Notes: generated from the sequence alone by a model not told the origin. DNA of 64,000 nucleotides from Anticarsia gemmatalis (GCF_050436995.1 NC_134749.1:11488001-11552000), one strand, 5' to 3'. Counted from the stretch's first letter, positions 24,396 to 36,838 are shown. Translations and numbers: made by a program.

Positions 24396-24835
24396 CATAA
24401 CCGACTATGTTCATGCTGCCTGCTTAATAAAATGGTCCCATGCAATAGAGAGTAACCGGGAGATAGAGATAGATAGAAAGGTGGGTAGAGAGTAAATTAA
24501 ATTTGTAAATATCCAATTAGAATTCGGGAACAAAATTCTGCCCGCGTCGAATTTTGGATAGGAGATCTCGGTATTGACTACCAATCAGACGACAGGAGCA
24601 GTTTCATCGGGTTATAATAATATGTATTTTGAATAAAACATTTCCAAGTTCTTTTACTTTGTGGGTAATTCAACATTCCATAAGCGTGACATCATGTGCA
24701 AAACATCAAATATGTATAACATTCATGCCGCACTCGGCAATGCGTATATAGTTATTATTCACAGGGCCACTGCGAACACTTCGTTATGTCTAAATGCTAA
24801 TATATCGTGGCTTGTGGTAGGTTAGTTATGTTAGA

Positions 24836-25096
24836 TTCTTCTTCTTCGTATCGTATGGTTAGTGGTCAACCTAGTGTCAAAGTTGTTCAAGCCGCCCGAA
24901 GGCCTTTGACATGGCTTAACGACTGTTATCTCATTGACAACAACCGGGACCGACTTTTTACGTGCCCTCCGAAGCACGGAGACGCCCTGTTCAAAAACCA
25001 CTATGCGGTCACGCATCTATGGAATGAACGCGCCAAGGTTTGCTTAACCCACAGATCGTTTACCGACCGGTGAGCGCAACTGGCTACGGGCGCCTC
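24836..25096 (-). mobile_element. 5S rRNA-derived SINE with 11-bp target duplication
   Basis: On the minus strand the head at about 25094-24990 contains GTTAAGCAAACCTTGGCGCG and a GATGCGTGACCGC version of the 5S motif GATGGGTGACCGC. These line up in order with AAGCAA, GGCGCGGTCA and GATGGGTGACC of insect 5S rRNA. The body follows (CGTGCTTCGGAGGGCACGT, GGTCCCGGTTGTTGTC) and the 3' tail is a GAA repeat. The element is flanked by perfect copies of GTTATGTTAGA at 24825-24835 and 25097-25107, proof of insertion by retroposition. Open frames of 88 and 61 codons cross it on opposite strands and are artefacts. Confidence 0.9.
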
Positions 25097-25107
25097 GTTA
25101 TGTTAGA

Positions 25108-27301
25108 TAATGTTACTGAATAATTATGATACGATATGAAGTTAGGGGCGTGGTTGACTTCGTGAAAATGATATTGTTTAATTGTTTTGTGATCAAATTG
25201 GTGTTATCTAGTTTACTTTACAAAAATTGTACCATTGGAAAACAGTCATAAATTGATGTTTCAGAACGGAGAATTTTCAAATAAATATCAATAAATTGTA
25301 ACAGTTTTCGCTCTTCTTCTCATTCTTTTAGATACTTTCTTAAGGTGTTAACTGTTGCTACTAAAGCAGATATAAATATGCAGACTTGACCATTTCTTAA
25401 TAGAACCAGCATAAGAAGTGTTAAAGATAAGCATAGTCTCGCCTTTACAATAAAAGTTGTTTATAAATTAAGAAAAGTATTAAAAATAATCATGGAGAAA
25501 ATAGTTTTTAATTAACAAGTATATCCATCGAAAGTCTGAACTTTGCACTATTCGTTTTGAAAAGTAAACAAATAAAGATTAGCCCCAAGGCGTTATATGT
25601 ATTATTAAATAGTTAAGATAACTAGCTTAAAACTTATAAGTATGAAAATAATGATCTGCGTTTTTTGTCTAGCATAGCCTTGTTATAATTCCGTGGCACG
25701 TAATATTTTATTATTTTTCTTTACAAATGTAAGAAACATTGAAAGTTTTGTTTTACATTATTATTGTAGAAAAATTTAAGTGATCACGCATTATCACCCT
25801 AGTTTAATCGAATTTTAGACAGATTACACTTGGAGCATAGACCACAAGAGATAGAAATGATTTAGCAGTCGGGTTAAGGAAACATATTTACCATCTCATG
25901 ATCTTTGTTCAATGCATATAAGCCACTCTAGACTGACCGGAGTAACTAGAGGCAGTATGAAAGTATGCGGAAAAATGTACACTCAAAATAACATCAATGG
26001 TCTCACCCAAACATTTCCTATGTTCGGTATATATTCGGTCGCAACAATATGGGACCCTCCGTTTCTTTTCTATTATACTTTCGGCTCATCGCAGATACAA
26101 GACGATAGCGTGGGTTACGAGTGTGAAGATCCAAACCAAGTTATATCATCCAAAACTTAACAATTAAACATTTTTACCAATTAGCATTGAAGCTGATACC
26201 TAACTTTTACTCGTTAATTACAAAATAATTTCAATTACCACGAAATATTTTCTCACGTAAACTTTGAATGACATTCCATTGACAAGAGCCGTCGTGTGTG
26301 AAAGAGAAAGTGATACTTCCCTCTCTATTGTAACAATACATCCTAGCCCACGGGCGACGTGATGATACCGCAGTATTTGTAAGGATATGAAAGTAACTTA
26401 TTAAGGTAAATATTATTGGATGTAACACAAAACTGTTTGGCACTGATTGATTGCAAAACATTTTAATTAATTTAAAAGAGTTTTAGCTTTAATTAAAGTT
26501 TTAAGGAGATGAAAGACAGACGGTAGGTGAAAACAGTGCCTGATCAGTGAAACTAGGGAAAGTACAAAGGTCATAAGAAATGCACCAAAACGATAGTCAA
26601 CATATATGTATTATTGACGCTACGTAAAGTTTCAATAACGGTTGGACCAAATGAAATATATATAGAAAGTAATTAAAGGCTTCTGCAGGATCATTTAACT
26701 GGTACATAGATTGAATTCACTACTTACTGAATTAATTTCAGCCTTGATCTTTCCAGAAAGTTACGGAATCTAAAATTTTGAGCAAATTCCATAAATCACC
26801 AAAAAAAACATGTGGCTTAAATTGCCTCCACCACAGAAAACGAAAACGTAATCAAAACAATACACAAACTATGAAACTTTAGTTCTCGCCTTCTCGGCTA
26901 GACATAACTTTATGAAACTTAGGTATTAGGTACTGGTACACTACTGTACAAGTTTAATGAACTAAGGTTAAGTTTCGGCCTGCGAATGATCCAAGTTTGT
27001 CCCCCGAGATACTAGGCAGATTGTTTTCGCCTGTACAATGTTTATATGATATTTTTATTGGACGTCTTCGCTCAATTGAATGAAACTTTTGCAAGAGGCT
27101 TTTAGTGAGTGATGCAGTCTTTTTTTACCATAATATTGAGTGCCTTATGCAGGTAGCTAGTTGGTTACGTAGAAATTTCTCTCCTTCTTAAAAGAGGAAT
27201 CGAGTAAGCATCAATAAACTACTGTAAATATTTATTATGAACATAAATAAATAAATATTATTTAACAAGAAAGAAAGATTGAAAGATAAAAATATTAAGA
27301 G
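25108..27301. other. AT-rich sequence without recognised feature
   Basis: No exon or repeat family was recognised. The 82-codon plus frame at 25912-26160 and the 76-codon minus frame at 26231-26461 lack codon bias or splice context. Confidence 0.45.
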
Positions 27302-27365
27302 CAGTGATAGCGTATAAGTTGATACCTCCCACGCAAGTGGCTGGTTCGAACCCGAGGCAATACAT
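27302..27365 (+). mobile_element. tRNA-like SINE head fragment
   Basis: AGCGTATAAGTTGATACCTC followed by GGCTGGTTCGAACCC resembles the A-box/B-box spacing of a tRNA-derived promoter (B box GGTTCGAACCC at 27343-27353). There is no acceptor stem match or 3' pairing, so it is a SINE remnant and not a tRNA gene. Confidence 0.5.
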
Positions 27366-28445
27366 TAAAGATTTTCCGAAGTTACGTTTGTATTAAAAAA
27401 TATTATTACTTGCTCTAACGGTAAGAAAACGGAAGGAAGTATAGACAAAGTCAGAAGACATAGAAAACCTTTCAACGTAGACGAAATTTGTTGTCAAAAA
27501 GTTCGGATTTAATTTCGTTAGTACTACCTCTATATTTATTTTACCTACTTGTAAGTTTATATTTCGACTTCTCACTTATATTTTTCACATTAACGGCCCA
27601 TTTCTGCGTATAAATCGTGAAATACCTTTACTAAGTAAACACATTAATATAGATTATTATCGGAGAGCCCGGCACAGAGAACGCTACCGTGTGACCTAAT
27701 TACTCGGTTACACACGCATTACTATGTATTTATTAAAAAGTTTATTACGTCATTATCGCTGGCCTAAAATATATGGAATATCGATAGATTGGAGATAAGG
27801 TGGATAAAATATATACGTTTGATAATTTCATACAATAATAGGTACCTACTATTCATATAATAATAAATGAGTTGTCAAATAGAGTAAGAAGTGTTAGTAT
27901 CTTCATAAGCATTTTTTCAAATATCTATGATAATACTAGGTGACAAGTTTAAAGCCATGATATTACGAGGCCTTATGTGTATCAAACTTTCGTCTGATTT
28001 TCAATAAAATAGCAAGCTTATCGATTGAATACTTAGAAGTGAATCCAGGACCTCCAAATCTGCTACCATCTTCAAAGCAATGTAGTATTACTTGGAACAA
28101 CTTATTTACTATTAGAAGAACTTATTACTAGTAATAACTTAAAACCTAAGCCTTAAAGTCTAAATTACTTTCAACAGTCCAAACGATAAAAAAACCTACA
28201 AATGAAACACTAAGAAAAAAAAAACATTGCATAAGTCTAGCTTTAAATCTGTCTGAATAGAGTCGTTTTAGACCATGAGTCAGCAGTACCGACCTCAGTA
28301 GCTACTGATTGATACTTGTGTTAATGTACAGGTATTCTTGCACGACCTTCTGTGCGTAGGAGAGCGGAAGGAACTGGAGATTGTTATATTGATCTGTTGC
28401 GTCACTTGTGAATTGTAATGTGTGTGTAAGACATAACGTCTTATG
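27366..28445. other. AT-rich sequence without recognised feature
   Basis: No exon or repeat family was recognised. Confidence 0.45.
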
Positions 28446-28564
28446 CCCGGTTTCTGAGGCACATTTAGCGGTAGTTTATTTATTCATTGAAACTGACATT
28501 TATATATGAGTTTAAACGCTATTGAATAGATAAACTACCGCTAAATGTATCTAAAAAACCGAGG
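28446..28564. mobile_element. Palindromic MITE (family B), copy 1
   Basis: About 119 bp, nearly all inverted repeat: left arm CCCGGTTTCTGAGGCACATT and TAGCGGTAGTTTAT, right arm ATAGATAAACTACCGCTAAA then a decayed AACCGAGG end. Copies at 32403-32519 and 62261-62377. No coding capacity. Confidence 0.88.
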
Positions 28565-28689
28565 TTAATGGTGTATGAATGTGTCTTAATAATAAAGTTT
28601 TTGAGCAAGCAATGATAGTAGTGTTACTATAGACTGTCTGTCTATCTATTCAGCCTATTTCTAACCACTGTTTAGTATTATAGGGCTCA

Positions 28690-28748
28690 ACAAAATTTCT
28701 CGATGACAGGTCAGTTGTCGGTAGTCAATAGTAATAGAGAACTGAGAT
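28690..28748 (-). mobile_element. Fragment of TIR element (MITE family A)
   Basis: AAAATTTCTCGATGACAGGT followed by GTTGTCGGTAGTCAATAGTA and ATAGAGAACTGAG corresponds to one end of the element at 2951-3127. It lies 125 bp after the family B MITE. Confidence 0.65.
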
Positions 28749-30393
28749 ACCGTGCGCCATTTTTTACGATTATAGACTTCTTTTCGTCTTTCTAAAACAT
28801 CTTTTAGACAAGCGTGATGCGACGATTTTTGTCCATTGCTAGTATACAAAAACCAGCTAAGAGCCGAAACAGGTTGTGTGACACTCGTTAGTTTCATAAC
28901 TAATTAATAAAAGTATGAACAAATAATTGTTAACGTCAATTAATAGTCAGTGGTAAATCCGCATTATCAGCAATCCCGGGTGAATTGAATTTGAGTTGAC
29001 AGTACCTATTAAAATCCCTACATTATAAATGTTGAGGTTTTAACACAATATGGCAGGGATTCATTACATAAAAGGGACTTTTATTTAAAATTAAAACACA
29101 CTAAAATTTTGAGGTTTATGTTTATTGTGTAAACAGTGACATACGTTAATTAATTTCTCAGAGACTACACTAAAACATGTTATAGCGTCATGTTGCTGCC
29201 ACTTATGCTTTACTTAAAGTTTTATGTTTGATTCTCGATCAGTACAATAGAGATTATTTTTTAACTTCTTGGTATTTTTCTCCATTAGCATATTCTCCAT
29301 TTTTCTGCCTTCCTTTAAAGTCCACAAGCGTGATATTAAATTAACAGATACGTGTTAAACACCACAAATCGTTTGTTGTTATCATAATTCACGCGAAACG
29401 TGACTCCGCCTAATTTGATTCTGCTATTACGTGGAGTATATTTTATCAATTTTATATATTTACCACGAAGTATGGACCTTGTCAGATTTATTTTATTGGC
29501 TAACTTCCAGGAATATTTAGACGACTGAATAAAATATTAGGTAACAGGTACTTTACCGCATTTCTTCGACTAATAGCTCTTAACATATTTATAGTTTGGC
29601 CTTTACATCGGGTTAGAGATTTATATGGAAATTAAATATAAAAAATAGATTTTCTTGGATAAATATGTACCTTTCCTACTCTTTTTCTGAGATGATATTA
29701 TTATATAAGTACACTTATTGAGAAAAGGGTCATGACTGAAAAGATCAATTTTTACAAAATCATTTAATGTGTTTTATATTTAGTTCTATTTTTAAATTCT
29801 TATAATGTATTGATATTTTAAATGCAAATGTTCACACGTTTGGTTTTTTTGAGTAGTTTATAAGCTGGATGAGAACATAGGACTTTTTACCCCACGAAAT
29901 GATTTCACTGGAACAAAGTAACGGACTGAAACTAGTGATGTAATAAGGCAATATCCAAAAACAAATTCTCAGACGTATTTTTTCCCAATACAAGTATTTC
30001 AACAACATATCCATCTTTTGAGAAGAGGGAAAAATCACACATAATATTTTTATTTGACTCAAAACTCAGTTAAGTTTATTGACACCGTGTGAATATAAAT
30101 AAAGGAAAAAAACAATAATCGTTTGTAACACCTTACAGTTAAACTTCAATGAAACCGCTAAAGAAAATCAAGTTTTAATAATATTATCGTAAGTGCTAAA
30201 AACTGTGTGAAATTAAATTTATATTAACAAACTGAAAGTATCAATGTGGAAGTGAGTTTGACAGTCTGTCTGTCCGTCTATTCGGCGTTTGCTTGTTAAA
30301 TACTTTATTCAAAGACAACAACTTTTTAACTAAACAACTAAACTTGTTATGATGAAGCTCTATATTGTTACGGACTTAGACATAGAATTCTAA
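28749..30393. other. AT-rich sequence without recognised feature
   Basis: No exon or repeat family was recognised. Open frames of 76-78 codons on the minus strand are expected by chance. Confidence 0.45.
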
Positions 30394-31067
30394 TCTGTAT
30401 ATATGTTACTGTAAAAGCCCGAACTATGGTAAATCCTAAGATTTTCCGGTAAGACCTAAGATTTACCAACTCTCAATGGTAAAAGTCCGAACAAGCCAGA
30501 GTTTAAAAACTATGTTACGATATATAAAAAAATCCTCCTTCATAACTATGTTTATAACTATTTCACGGTATAATTATATACTGTGACACAGTTATAAAGA
30601 AGGAGTTTTGGGCAAAGCGACATGGGTAGGTTAGGTTAGAAGGCTAAGGTGGGAGCGAGCGAAGCGAAGCTCCCACCTTAGCCTTCGTGGTTATTTTTTT
30701 TTAACCACCCAGAAGGAGGAGCCCCGCGAAGCGAGGCTCCAGCGACATCTCGACATCATCAAGTGAAAATAGGTAAAAGTTCGAAATAAATGAATTGTTC
30801 GGACTTTTACCATTGCGAGTTGGTAAATCTTAGGTTATACCGGAAAATCTTAGGATTTACCTCCGTTCGGGCTTTTACAGTAACATATATATAATTCTTC
30901 TGTAAGTGTGTATGTCACTGAACTTCTCTTAAACGACTGGACCGATTTTGATGAATTTTTTTGTGTGTGTTCAAGGAGATCTGAGAATGGTTTAGATTAA
31001 CAATTTTGTCCACTGGACGATGTTTTTTTGGACGTGTAGACAGGACAACGTCTGTCGGGTCCTGTAG
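30394..31067 (+). mobile_element. Non-autonomous Helitron, interrupted by a foldback element
   Basis: The 5' end A|TCTGTATATAT is at 30394; after the insertion at about 30405-30888 it resumes as ATATATATAATTCTTCTGTA. It then follows the relatives at 43706 and 56322 (CACTGAACTTCTCTTAAACG, TCAAGGAGATCTGAGAATGG) and ends GACAACGTCTGTCGGGTCCT with GTAG in place of the CTAG terminus. No coding capacity. Confidence 0.8.
30405..30888. mobile_element. Foldback TIR element, about 484 bp, with internal hairpins
   Basis: Ends are GTTACTGTAAAAGCCCGAAC and its reverse complement. Inverted repeats extend about 85 bp each way (GGTAAATCCTAAGATTTTCC on the left, GGAAAATCTTAGGATTTACC on the right). Flanking ATATAT on both sides suggests a short TA-rich target duplication. 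Inside are further inverted repeats: CTCCTTCATAACTAT with ATAGTTATGAAGGAG-like partner at about 30535-30605; a perfect 17-bp stem AAGGCTAAGGTGGGAGC at 30640-30685; and GGAGCCCCGCGAAGCGAGGC with CTCC near 30718-30741. No ORF of note. The superfamily is unassigned. Confidence 0.85.
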
Positions 31068-31217
31068 TATTTATATAAATTCTCGTGTCACAATGTTCGT
31101 TCCCGTAGTCTGAAACGGCTTGACCGATTCTCATGAACATATTGAGTAGGTCTGAGATTTGGCTACTATCTATCGGTTGCTGGGTAAAGGCCTTCTTTTG
31201 ATTTTTAAACTTCCTAG
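31068..31217 (+). mobile_element. Second Helitron-like half joined in tandem
   Basis: Directly after the first element the sequence reads AAATTCTCGTGTCACAATGT, GAAACGGCTTGACCGATTCT and CATATTGAGTAGGTCTGAGA, matching the second half of 43706-43990. It decays before a GC-rich terminus; a CTAG at 31214-31217 followed by T may mark the end. The 84-codon minus frame at 30997-31251 is an artefact. Confidence 0.6.
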
Positions 31218-31880
31218 TCCCGAACAATCTATTTCCACGCAAGTAAATCATGCTACATTACATAATAAGTAAATAATTAAGTTGTTTTAAACAAAGTGCC
31301 AATGTTTATTTATAATTGTTAAATTAGTGTACACATCACACGCACGAGTAAAGCCGCGGGCGAAAACAAGCGTTGTGTAAATATTCATTAAAATATTCTT
31401 ATAAAAAGTACGAAATCGTGTGAAAACATAGTGTATAGTGACGCAATATGCGCTGTCCTTTTCACTCTTGTACAGTTATATGAATGGATTTTAAGAATTG
31501 TTTTTATTATTGTTATGTTTATTTACCGTAAATGAATTTTGTATTTCTTTTACCTAGTATTTTAGAAGGCAGGTGAGAATCTTCCTTTTAAAATTCAGCG
31601 TTGATAATTGTATCATTATGAAGATTTCCCGATTCCTAACTTTCAATTCGTTAAACCTTAAACAGAAACGAATAGTTGTAAAATTGTTTGGGATTTGAAC
31701 AAAGGAAAACGGTACGAAAACTTCAAACGCATAACTTTTCAACTGATTCCGAAAACTCTCCGAATTTCGGAATAAGTATGTATTTAGAAGTATATAAGTA
31801 TGTTTATCAGTTATTTGGTTACCATAGTACAAGCTCTGCTTAGTTTGGAATCAAATGACCGTGTGTGAGTTGTCCAATGA
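31218..31880. other. AT-rich sequence, possible further Helitron remnant
   Basis: GAGTAAAGCCGCGGGCGAAA at about 31347 resembles another GC-rich Helitron-type terminus. Otherwise no feature was recognised; the 92-codon minus frame at 31554-31832 has no support. Confidence 0.4.
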
Positions 31881-31900
31881 TATTTATTTATTTATTTATT
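31881..31900. repeat. (ATTT)n microsatellite
   Basis: Five units of TATT/TTTA tetranucleotide repeat. Confidence 0.85.
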
Positions 31901-31944
31901 CGAAAAATAATTCGTTGGTTAGATTTTATAGCTACCCAAGCAAC

Positions 31945-32050
31945 ACCTACTTAAATACAAACATAATATCACGCCTGTTATACCCACAAGTTTAAATTGA
32001 GGGGTATAATATATACCTACGTCTCGCCATTAACAAAATTTTAAAACCAC
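31945..32050 (-). mobile_element. SINE 3' portion, decayed
   Basis: ATAATATCACGCCTGTTATA on the plus strand is the reverse complement of the GGCGTGATATT block, followed by a TACCTACGTCTCGCCATTAA segment. Same 3' type as 40209-40275, 47760-48000 and 49560-49680. Confidence 0.55.
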
Positions 32051-32402
32051 ACATAACAAGGGGCAAGCCTTGAACATTGTTTAAGATAGTCTACAAATAT
32101 GTGTATTTTTATACACCCGGGTGTATTTTTCTACTCATACGTGTATTCTATAAACGGAACACATAAGTACTAATTTTAAGACACCTATTACAAAATAACA
32201 CATCCACATTCGGCGAGTTACATAAGGCTCGCGAAAAACATCACATTTCTAGGCCGTTGCCTTCACACATTTAGGTTACTGAAACTGTGAGTTGTGACGT
32301 CATCGTTCAGTATTGCTGACGTGAATAATCCCGCTTGTGGTGACGGATTTAAATGAGACAGGTTGAATTAAATATCGCATCGTTTTAATGCTAAATTACT
32401 AA
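32051..32402. other. AT-rich sequence with one CRE-type octamer
   Basis: TGACGTCA at 32294-32301. Nothing else recognised. Confidence 0.45.
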
Positions 32403-32519
32403 CCCCCGGTTTCTGATTACATTTAGCGGTAGTTTATCTATTCAATAGCGTTTTTTTATATGACTTTCAACGCTATTGAATAGATAAACGACTGCTAAAT
32501 GTACCTCAGAAACCGGGGG
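32403..32519. mobile_element. Palindromic MITE (family B), best copy
   Basis: 117 bp, almost perfectly self-complementary. It begins CCCCCGGTTTCTGATTACAT and ends CTCAGAAACCGGGGG; the arms meet at CAATAGCG / CGCTATTG around a short AT loop. TAA on each side is consistent with a 3-bp target duplication, as in PIF/Harbinger-type MITEs. The superfamily call is tentative. Confidence 0.92.
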
Positions 32520-34455
32520 TAATTTGACTGTAATAGGGTAGAGTCAGATTTAATAAAGCAATACGCGAAGAGTACTATAGTACTATTTATGTTACCTATT
32601 TTCTATTACGCTGTCACATTTCATCCATTTTTGTGATATCATTTCTTTTATTTATCCATAGCATTCGTACGACGATTGCGATTGTCTTTCTTCATTTTTT
32701 CCCGTCTTATATGCTCATGCAATTGAGCAAGCAAGGATTTGTTGTTGACTAACGGTGAGGTTATATTTATAGTTGTTTTAAAGCTGAACTTTAATACCAA
32801 TCAGATGAAGAATACGTACGCGTAACGTATTAACAATCTTAACATTGTCTTAAGACACCAAGTACCCAAATCTCTCTTTCTCTCATCTTCATACAAACCC
32901 ATTCACAAAGTACCATAGCTAATCGAATTACATAACAAATAATAGAAATAAGCGGTATCATACAAAATTGCGTCGTTTTATACCATTGTTGTAATAATTA
33001 TACTTGTGTATATACAAAAGTAAAAATAACAGTACATACGTAATTTAGTTAGCAGAAAAAATTGCAAGAGCCGGCTTCGATGTGCGAGGACCGTTAAGTT
33101 TGAGTCAACTATCATGTTTGAGTTAAGGTGCGTCATACTGATGACGCGGTGCGGCGACGTGTGGCGAATGCGCAGCGCAAGAAATAAACAGATTTTGAAT
33201 TGGGTAAAAACTTAAAATGTTGAATAAATTGATGCTGATTTTTATGTTCATTTTAAGAGCTTTACATCGCTGTAATGCGCGTGCCTGATGGAGTATGAAT
33301 TTTGCTAATATTTGACTCATATACGGCGTGTTTTGAAAAGTCTGTCTTAATAGAAATAATAAAGTCTATAGTACAAAACCTAGAACAAAATAGCATGTAA
33401 AATACTATTCTCTTCAATTTTTCAAGAGTTAAGACTACTGACATCACAGATTAACGCTAGAGGAATGACAAAACACTAGTACTCTCAAATAATAAGATAT
33501 TTTTCAGTAAAATAAATAAATATTTATAAAAATTTGTCTAATTAGTAAAATTGTTGGCCCACAATTCATCATCCTACACACAACATTACGTTATAAAACC
33601 GAGATAAAATAAACGTCCCAGCATCCTTAGCTTACGTAAAGCACTGTAACAAGTAATACTGCGAGAAGAAATTGTCTACCCCTTTATCTGACAGTCTATG
33701 AATACTTAATGAACATCTGTGGGCGTACCGGGACAATTTTATACTATACTTGTATATTTTGTAGCTGCTAATTTAAATGTGAAGCAAATTAGTTTTGTTT
33801 ATTTATATTGGTTTTATGTCTAAATTGCTTTGACAGATGTATTTGAAGATTGTAATATAGAATATAAGTGTTATCGTTAGATTTTTATGGTAAAGTTATG
33901 TCTTTTTAACCGACTTCAAAGAAGATGATGAGATTTTTATTGATATGGGTAGCTTCTTTTTTAATTTGGCCAAGAAATTATTCGGTAATCGACCATAATA
34001 CGTGTTCATAAATATTTGATACAATGTACTTTTCTCAAGATATTGACATAATTTTTAACTCAAGTACTAAGCACAAAAATTTCACTAAAAAAAACTGAGC
34101 TTTCTACGTGGTTTTGAGTCAAGTATGTATTAAAAAAATAATATGTATCTCAAAAAAAAATTTCCATTACCAACTGTTAATATAACACCTTTAAAACAGA
34201 CGCTACAATACTACCTTTCACGTTGTACGTGCCGCATTTAAATCCGTCTGTACCTCCTCTAACATCTTGACTTTGAGATAATTACGATAATTCACATGTA
34301 ATGCGAGTTACGTGTGTTACTTCATAATGGCGGCTTTCCATGCTGCCTGTATCACTATTGTTTAAAGGTCAGTCGTTAATTACGACCGAGAGGCTAATGA
34401 CTTCATTTAGACGAATTTATAACGCTTATTGACTTGATTCGGTGGCTGTTACGTA
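32520..34455. other. AT-rich sequence without recognised feature
   Basis: A GC-richer patch at 33120-33180 (GATGACGCGGTGCGGCGACG) resembles the end of a decayed TIR element, but no partner was found. Two minus frames of 61-65 codons cross it. Confidence 0.4.
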
Positions 34456-34716
34456 TCACATAGTATAAAGCAAAGTCGCTTCCCGCGTCTGTCCTTATGT
34501 CTGTATACATGTGTGTATGCTTAGATCTTTAAAACTACGCAACGGATTTCGATGCGGTTTTTGTTAATAGTGTTTTTTTTTAATAATGGTGCTTCTGAAT
34601 CACCCCATCTTTAAACAAAAACAATCACTGATTCAAGTGAAAGGTTTATGTGTAAAAGGTGCTAAGATTTTTTGTAAATGACTGTTTAATTGGGACAAGC
34701 TGGGCCGGGCCGCTAG
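34456..34716 (+). mobile_element. Non-autonomous Helitron, 261 bp
   Basis: Starts A|TCACATAGTATAAAGC, AAAGTCGCTTCCCGCGTCTG, and contains AACTACGCAACGGATTTCGA. It ends GGGCCGGGCCGCTAG|T. A shorter relative of 12167-12962, in the opposite orientation. Both ends and the A|T target are intact. Confidence 0.9.
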
Positions 34717-36292
34717 TGTTATACATTTGTACATAATAACTTTTATGTGCTGTTTATGTTCGCGTATAGTAAATTGCTTTATCGAGAGTAATTGAGTTAT
34801 ATCATACTCTTGTGAATCTAGATTGAGACGTTAGATCGTATTTGTAATGATATGATATTTCTGAATTGCAATTTGTTGTATTTTGATTCTTACCATTATT
34901 TGGGTTTTCATTATGTGGGAAAGGCTATAAGCGTCTATTTGTGCTAGGTATAGATTCGCTATAAAAATGTTTTGCAACAAGGCTTTCATGCTTTTCAAAA
35001 TGTTTTGATACGTCGATACTGATGTTGGTACGAGTTTTTCTTCATTCAAGATTTCTGCTCCACCGCCCCTTACTAAATGTTCCAGCCCCCACTAGGGGAC
35101 GATATCGCTCCCGCTGGGAACCTGTGATGTACAATCTAGCATAAAACTATTTCAAAAAGCCGTATACATTAAACTCTTTCTAGAGTCGCCTAAAACAAAA
35201 AACTATCACAATCGCTCTAAAACATTTGAGACAGCAAAAGAAACAGAATAAAACAATTAAAGCGAGTGCAAACGGCGCAAAATTTCTCAGTACAAAGATG
35301 AGTTTTAGATAACAAACGTAGTATTATACAATTAAGTTTGTAAACCGTATAACTGTACTTGTTTTAAACGTTTTTCATCGCTACGAACACGTAACGTTCA
35401 TGCTATGTGTCTCATGTCGGTTAAACTCCGATGGAAGACTTTAGAGCAGCTTTTGGAGTTAGTTTTGACTCGCGACTTCGTCTACATTATATTAGATTGC
35501 ATATAATCACATCTTGTTCTCATGGGAGGCGGCTGGGATATTAAAATGCTACATTTAAAAATCTTATCTTATACTTTGCGTAAATGTATATCTTTTAACA
35601 TCAATTATGAAATTAATGTATAAAAAGTAGCTTACACATCGATACACGAATTAACTGCGCCTTATTTTCTCCCGACGCTGCTTTAAGGCTTCTGAAAATC
35701 GGTTTATTAGTGTTCTGTCGGTTTGTTACAGTTATTTGCTTACTTTAGTATTCATACTGGTCTTTTTATGGCTCAAATTTCAGGTTTACAGTAAAAGTAG
35801 TTTTTTTTTACAGAAGTCTTGTAGTGCACCGCTATATACCGTTAATACTACATGAATGGCTCATGAATTTATTTTTATGAGATCAAAGACTTCAGGCGAC
35901 AAAAACTTGTCTCTACCATAATTATATTTTTAAACATTGTAAACTTTTCACTTTTACACCTCACCTGCGTATTACTTACAATTGTTTGTCATTTTTATTT
36001 TTTTGGGTATTATTATCATTGTAATAAGCACCATATATTAATAATTAACTAAAACTAAACATTAAATTAATACATTAAATAATAATTTTATATGTACAAA
36101 CGAAATTTTTTTTTATTTAAACATTCTTAAAATATGTAATATAGGATAAAATCGAGAAATTAACGTTTATATCATTAACTAGGGTCAGAAAGAATAAGAT
36201 AGACTTAATTACCGTACGTTACGTATTTTATTTATTTAAAATGTAAATAATAGAACAAAAGAATTTCTAAACACACCGCTTTTATAAAATTA
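34717..36292. other. AT-rich sequence without recognised feature
   Basis: A small GC-richer patch at 35055-35125 (CCGCTGGGAACCTG) has no exon signals. Nothing else was recognised. Confidence 0.45.
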
Positions 36293-36749
36293 GATGAAGT
36301 GCATTCACTTTATTCGGAGACAGATACTATAAAATAATGTTTGAGTTAAATTATAATTTTGTATTTTAATGCACTGAAATAAGATGAAGTGCATTCATTC
36401 ACTTTATTCGGAGACAGATACTATAAAATAATGTTTGAGTTAAATTATAATTTTGTATTTTAATGCACTGAAATAAGATGAAGTGCATTCATTCACTTTA
36501 TTCGGAGACAGATACTATAAAATAATGTTTGAGTTAAATTATAATTTTGTATTTTAATGCACTGAAATTAGATGAAGTGCATTCATTCACTTTATTCGGA
36601 GACAGATACTATAAAATAATGTTTGAGTTAAATTATAATTTTGTATTTTAATGCACTGAAATTAGATGAAGTGCATTCATTCACTTTATTCGGAGACAGA
36701 TACTATAAAATAATGTTTGAGTTAAATTATAATTTTGTATTTTAATGCT
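36293..36749. repeat. 94-bp minisatellite, about five units
   Basis: Units start GATGAAGTGCATTCA at 36293, 36383, 36477, 36571 and 36665. The first unit is 90 bp, lacking one ATTC of the ATTCATTC pair, the next three are 94 bp and the last is partial, ending at TTTTAATGC. Units are near-identical, so the array is young or homogenised. No coding frame and no spacer variation, so it is neither a gene nor CRISPR. Confidence 0.96.
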
Positions 36750-36838
36750 CTGACTACTTATTGTCTTCCAAAACTAGAAACTAGTTTTCCTACGATTTCT
36801 TGGGCATAAAATTATTGCCCATAGTATACCTATTACAT

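Noticed and set aside
24807..25073. 88-codon frame with cysteine and basic residues
   Set aside because: It lies in the 5S-derived SINE; the same sequence at 60999-61259 is broken in that frame.
36293..36749. Possible CRISPR-like array
   Set aside because: Units are contiguous near-identical 94-bp repeats without variable spacers, in a eukaryotic genome.
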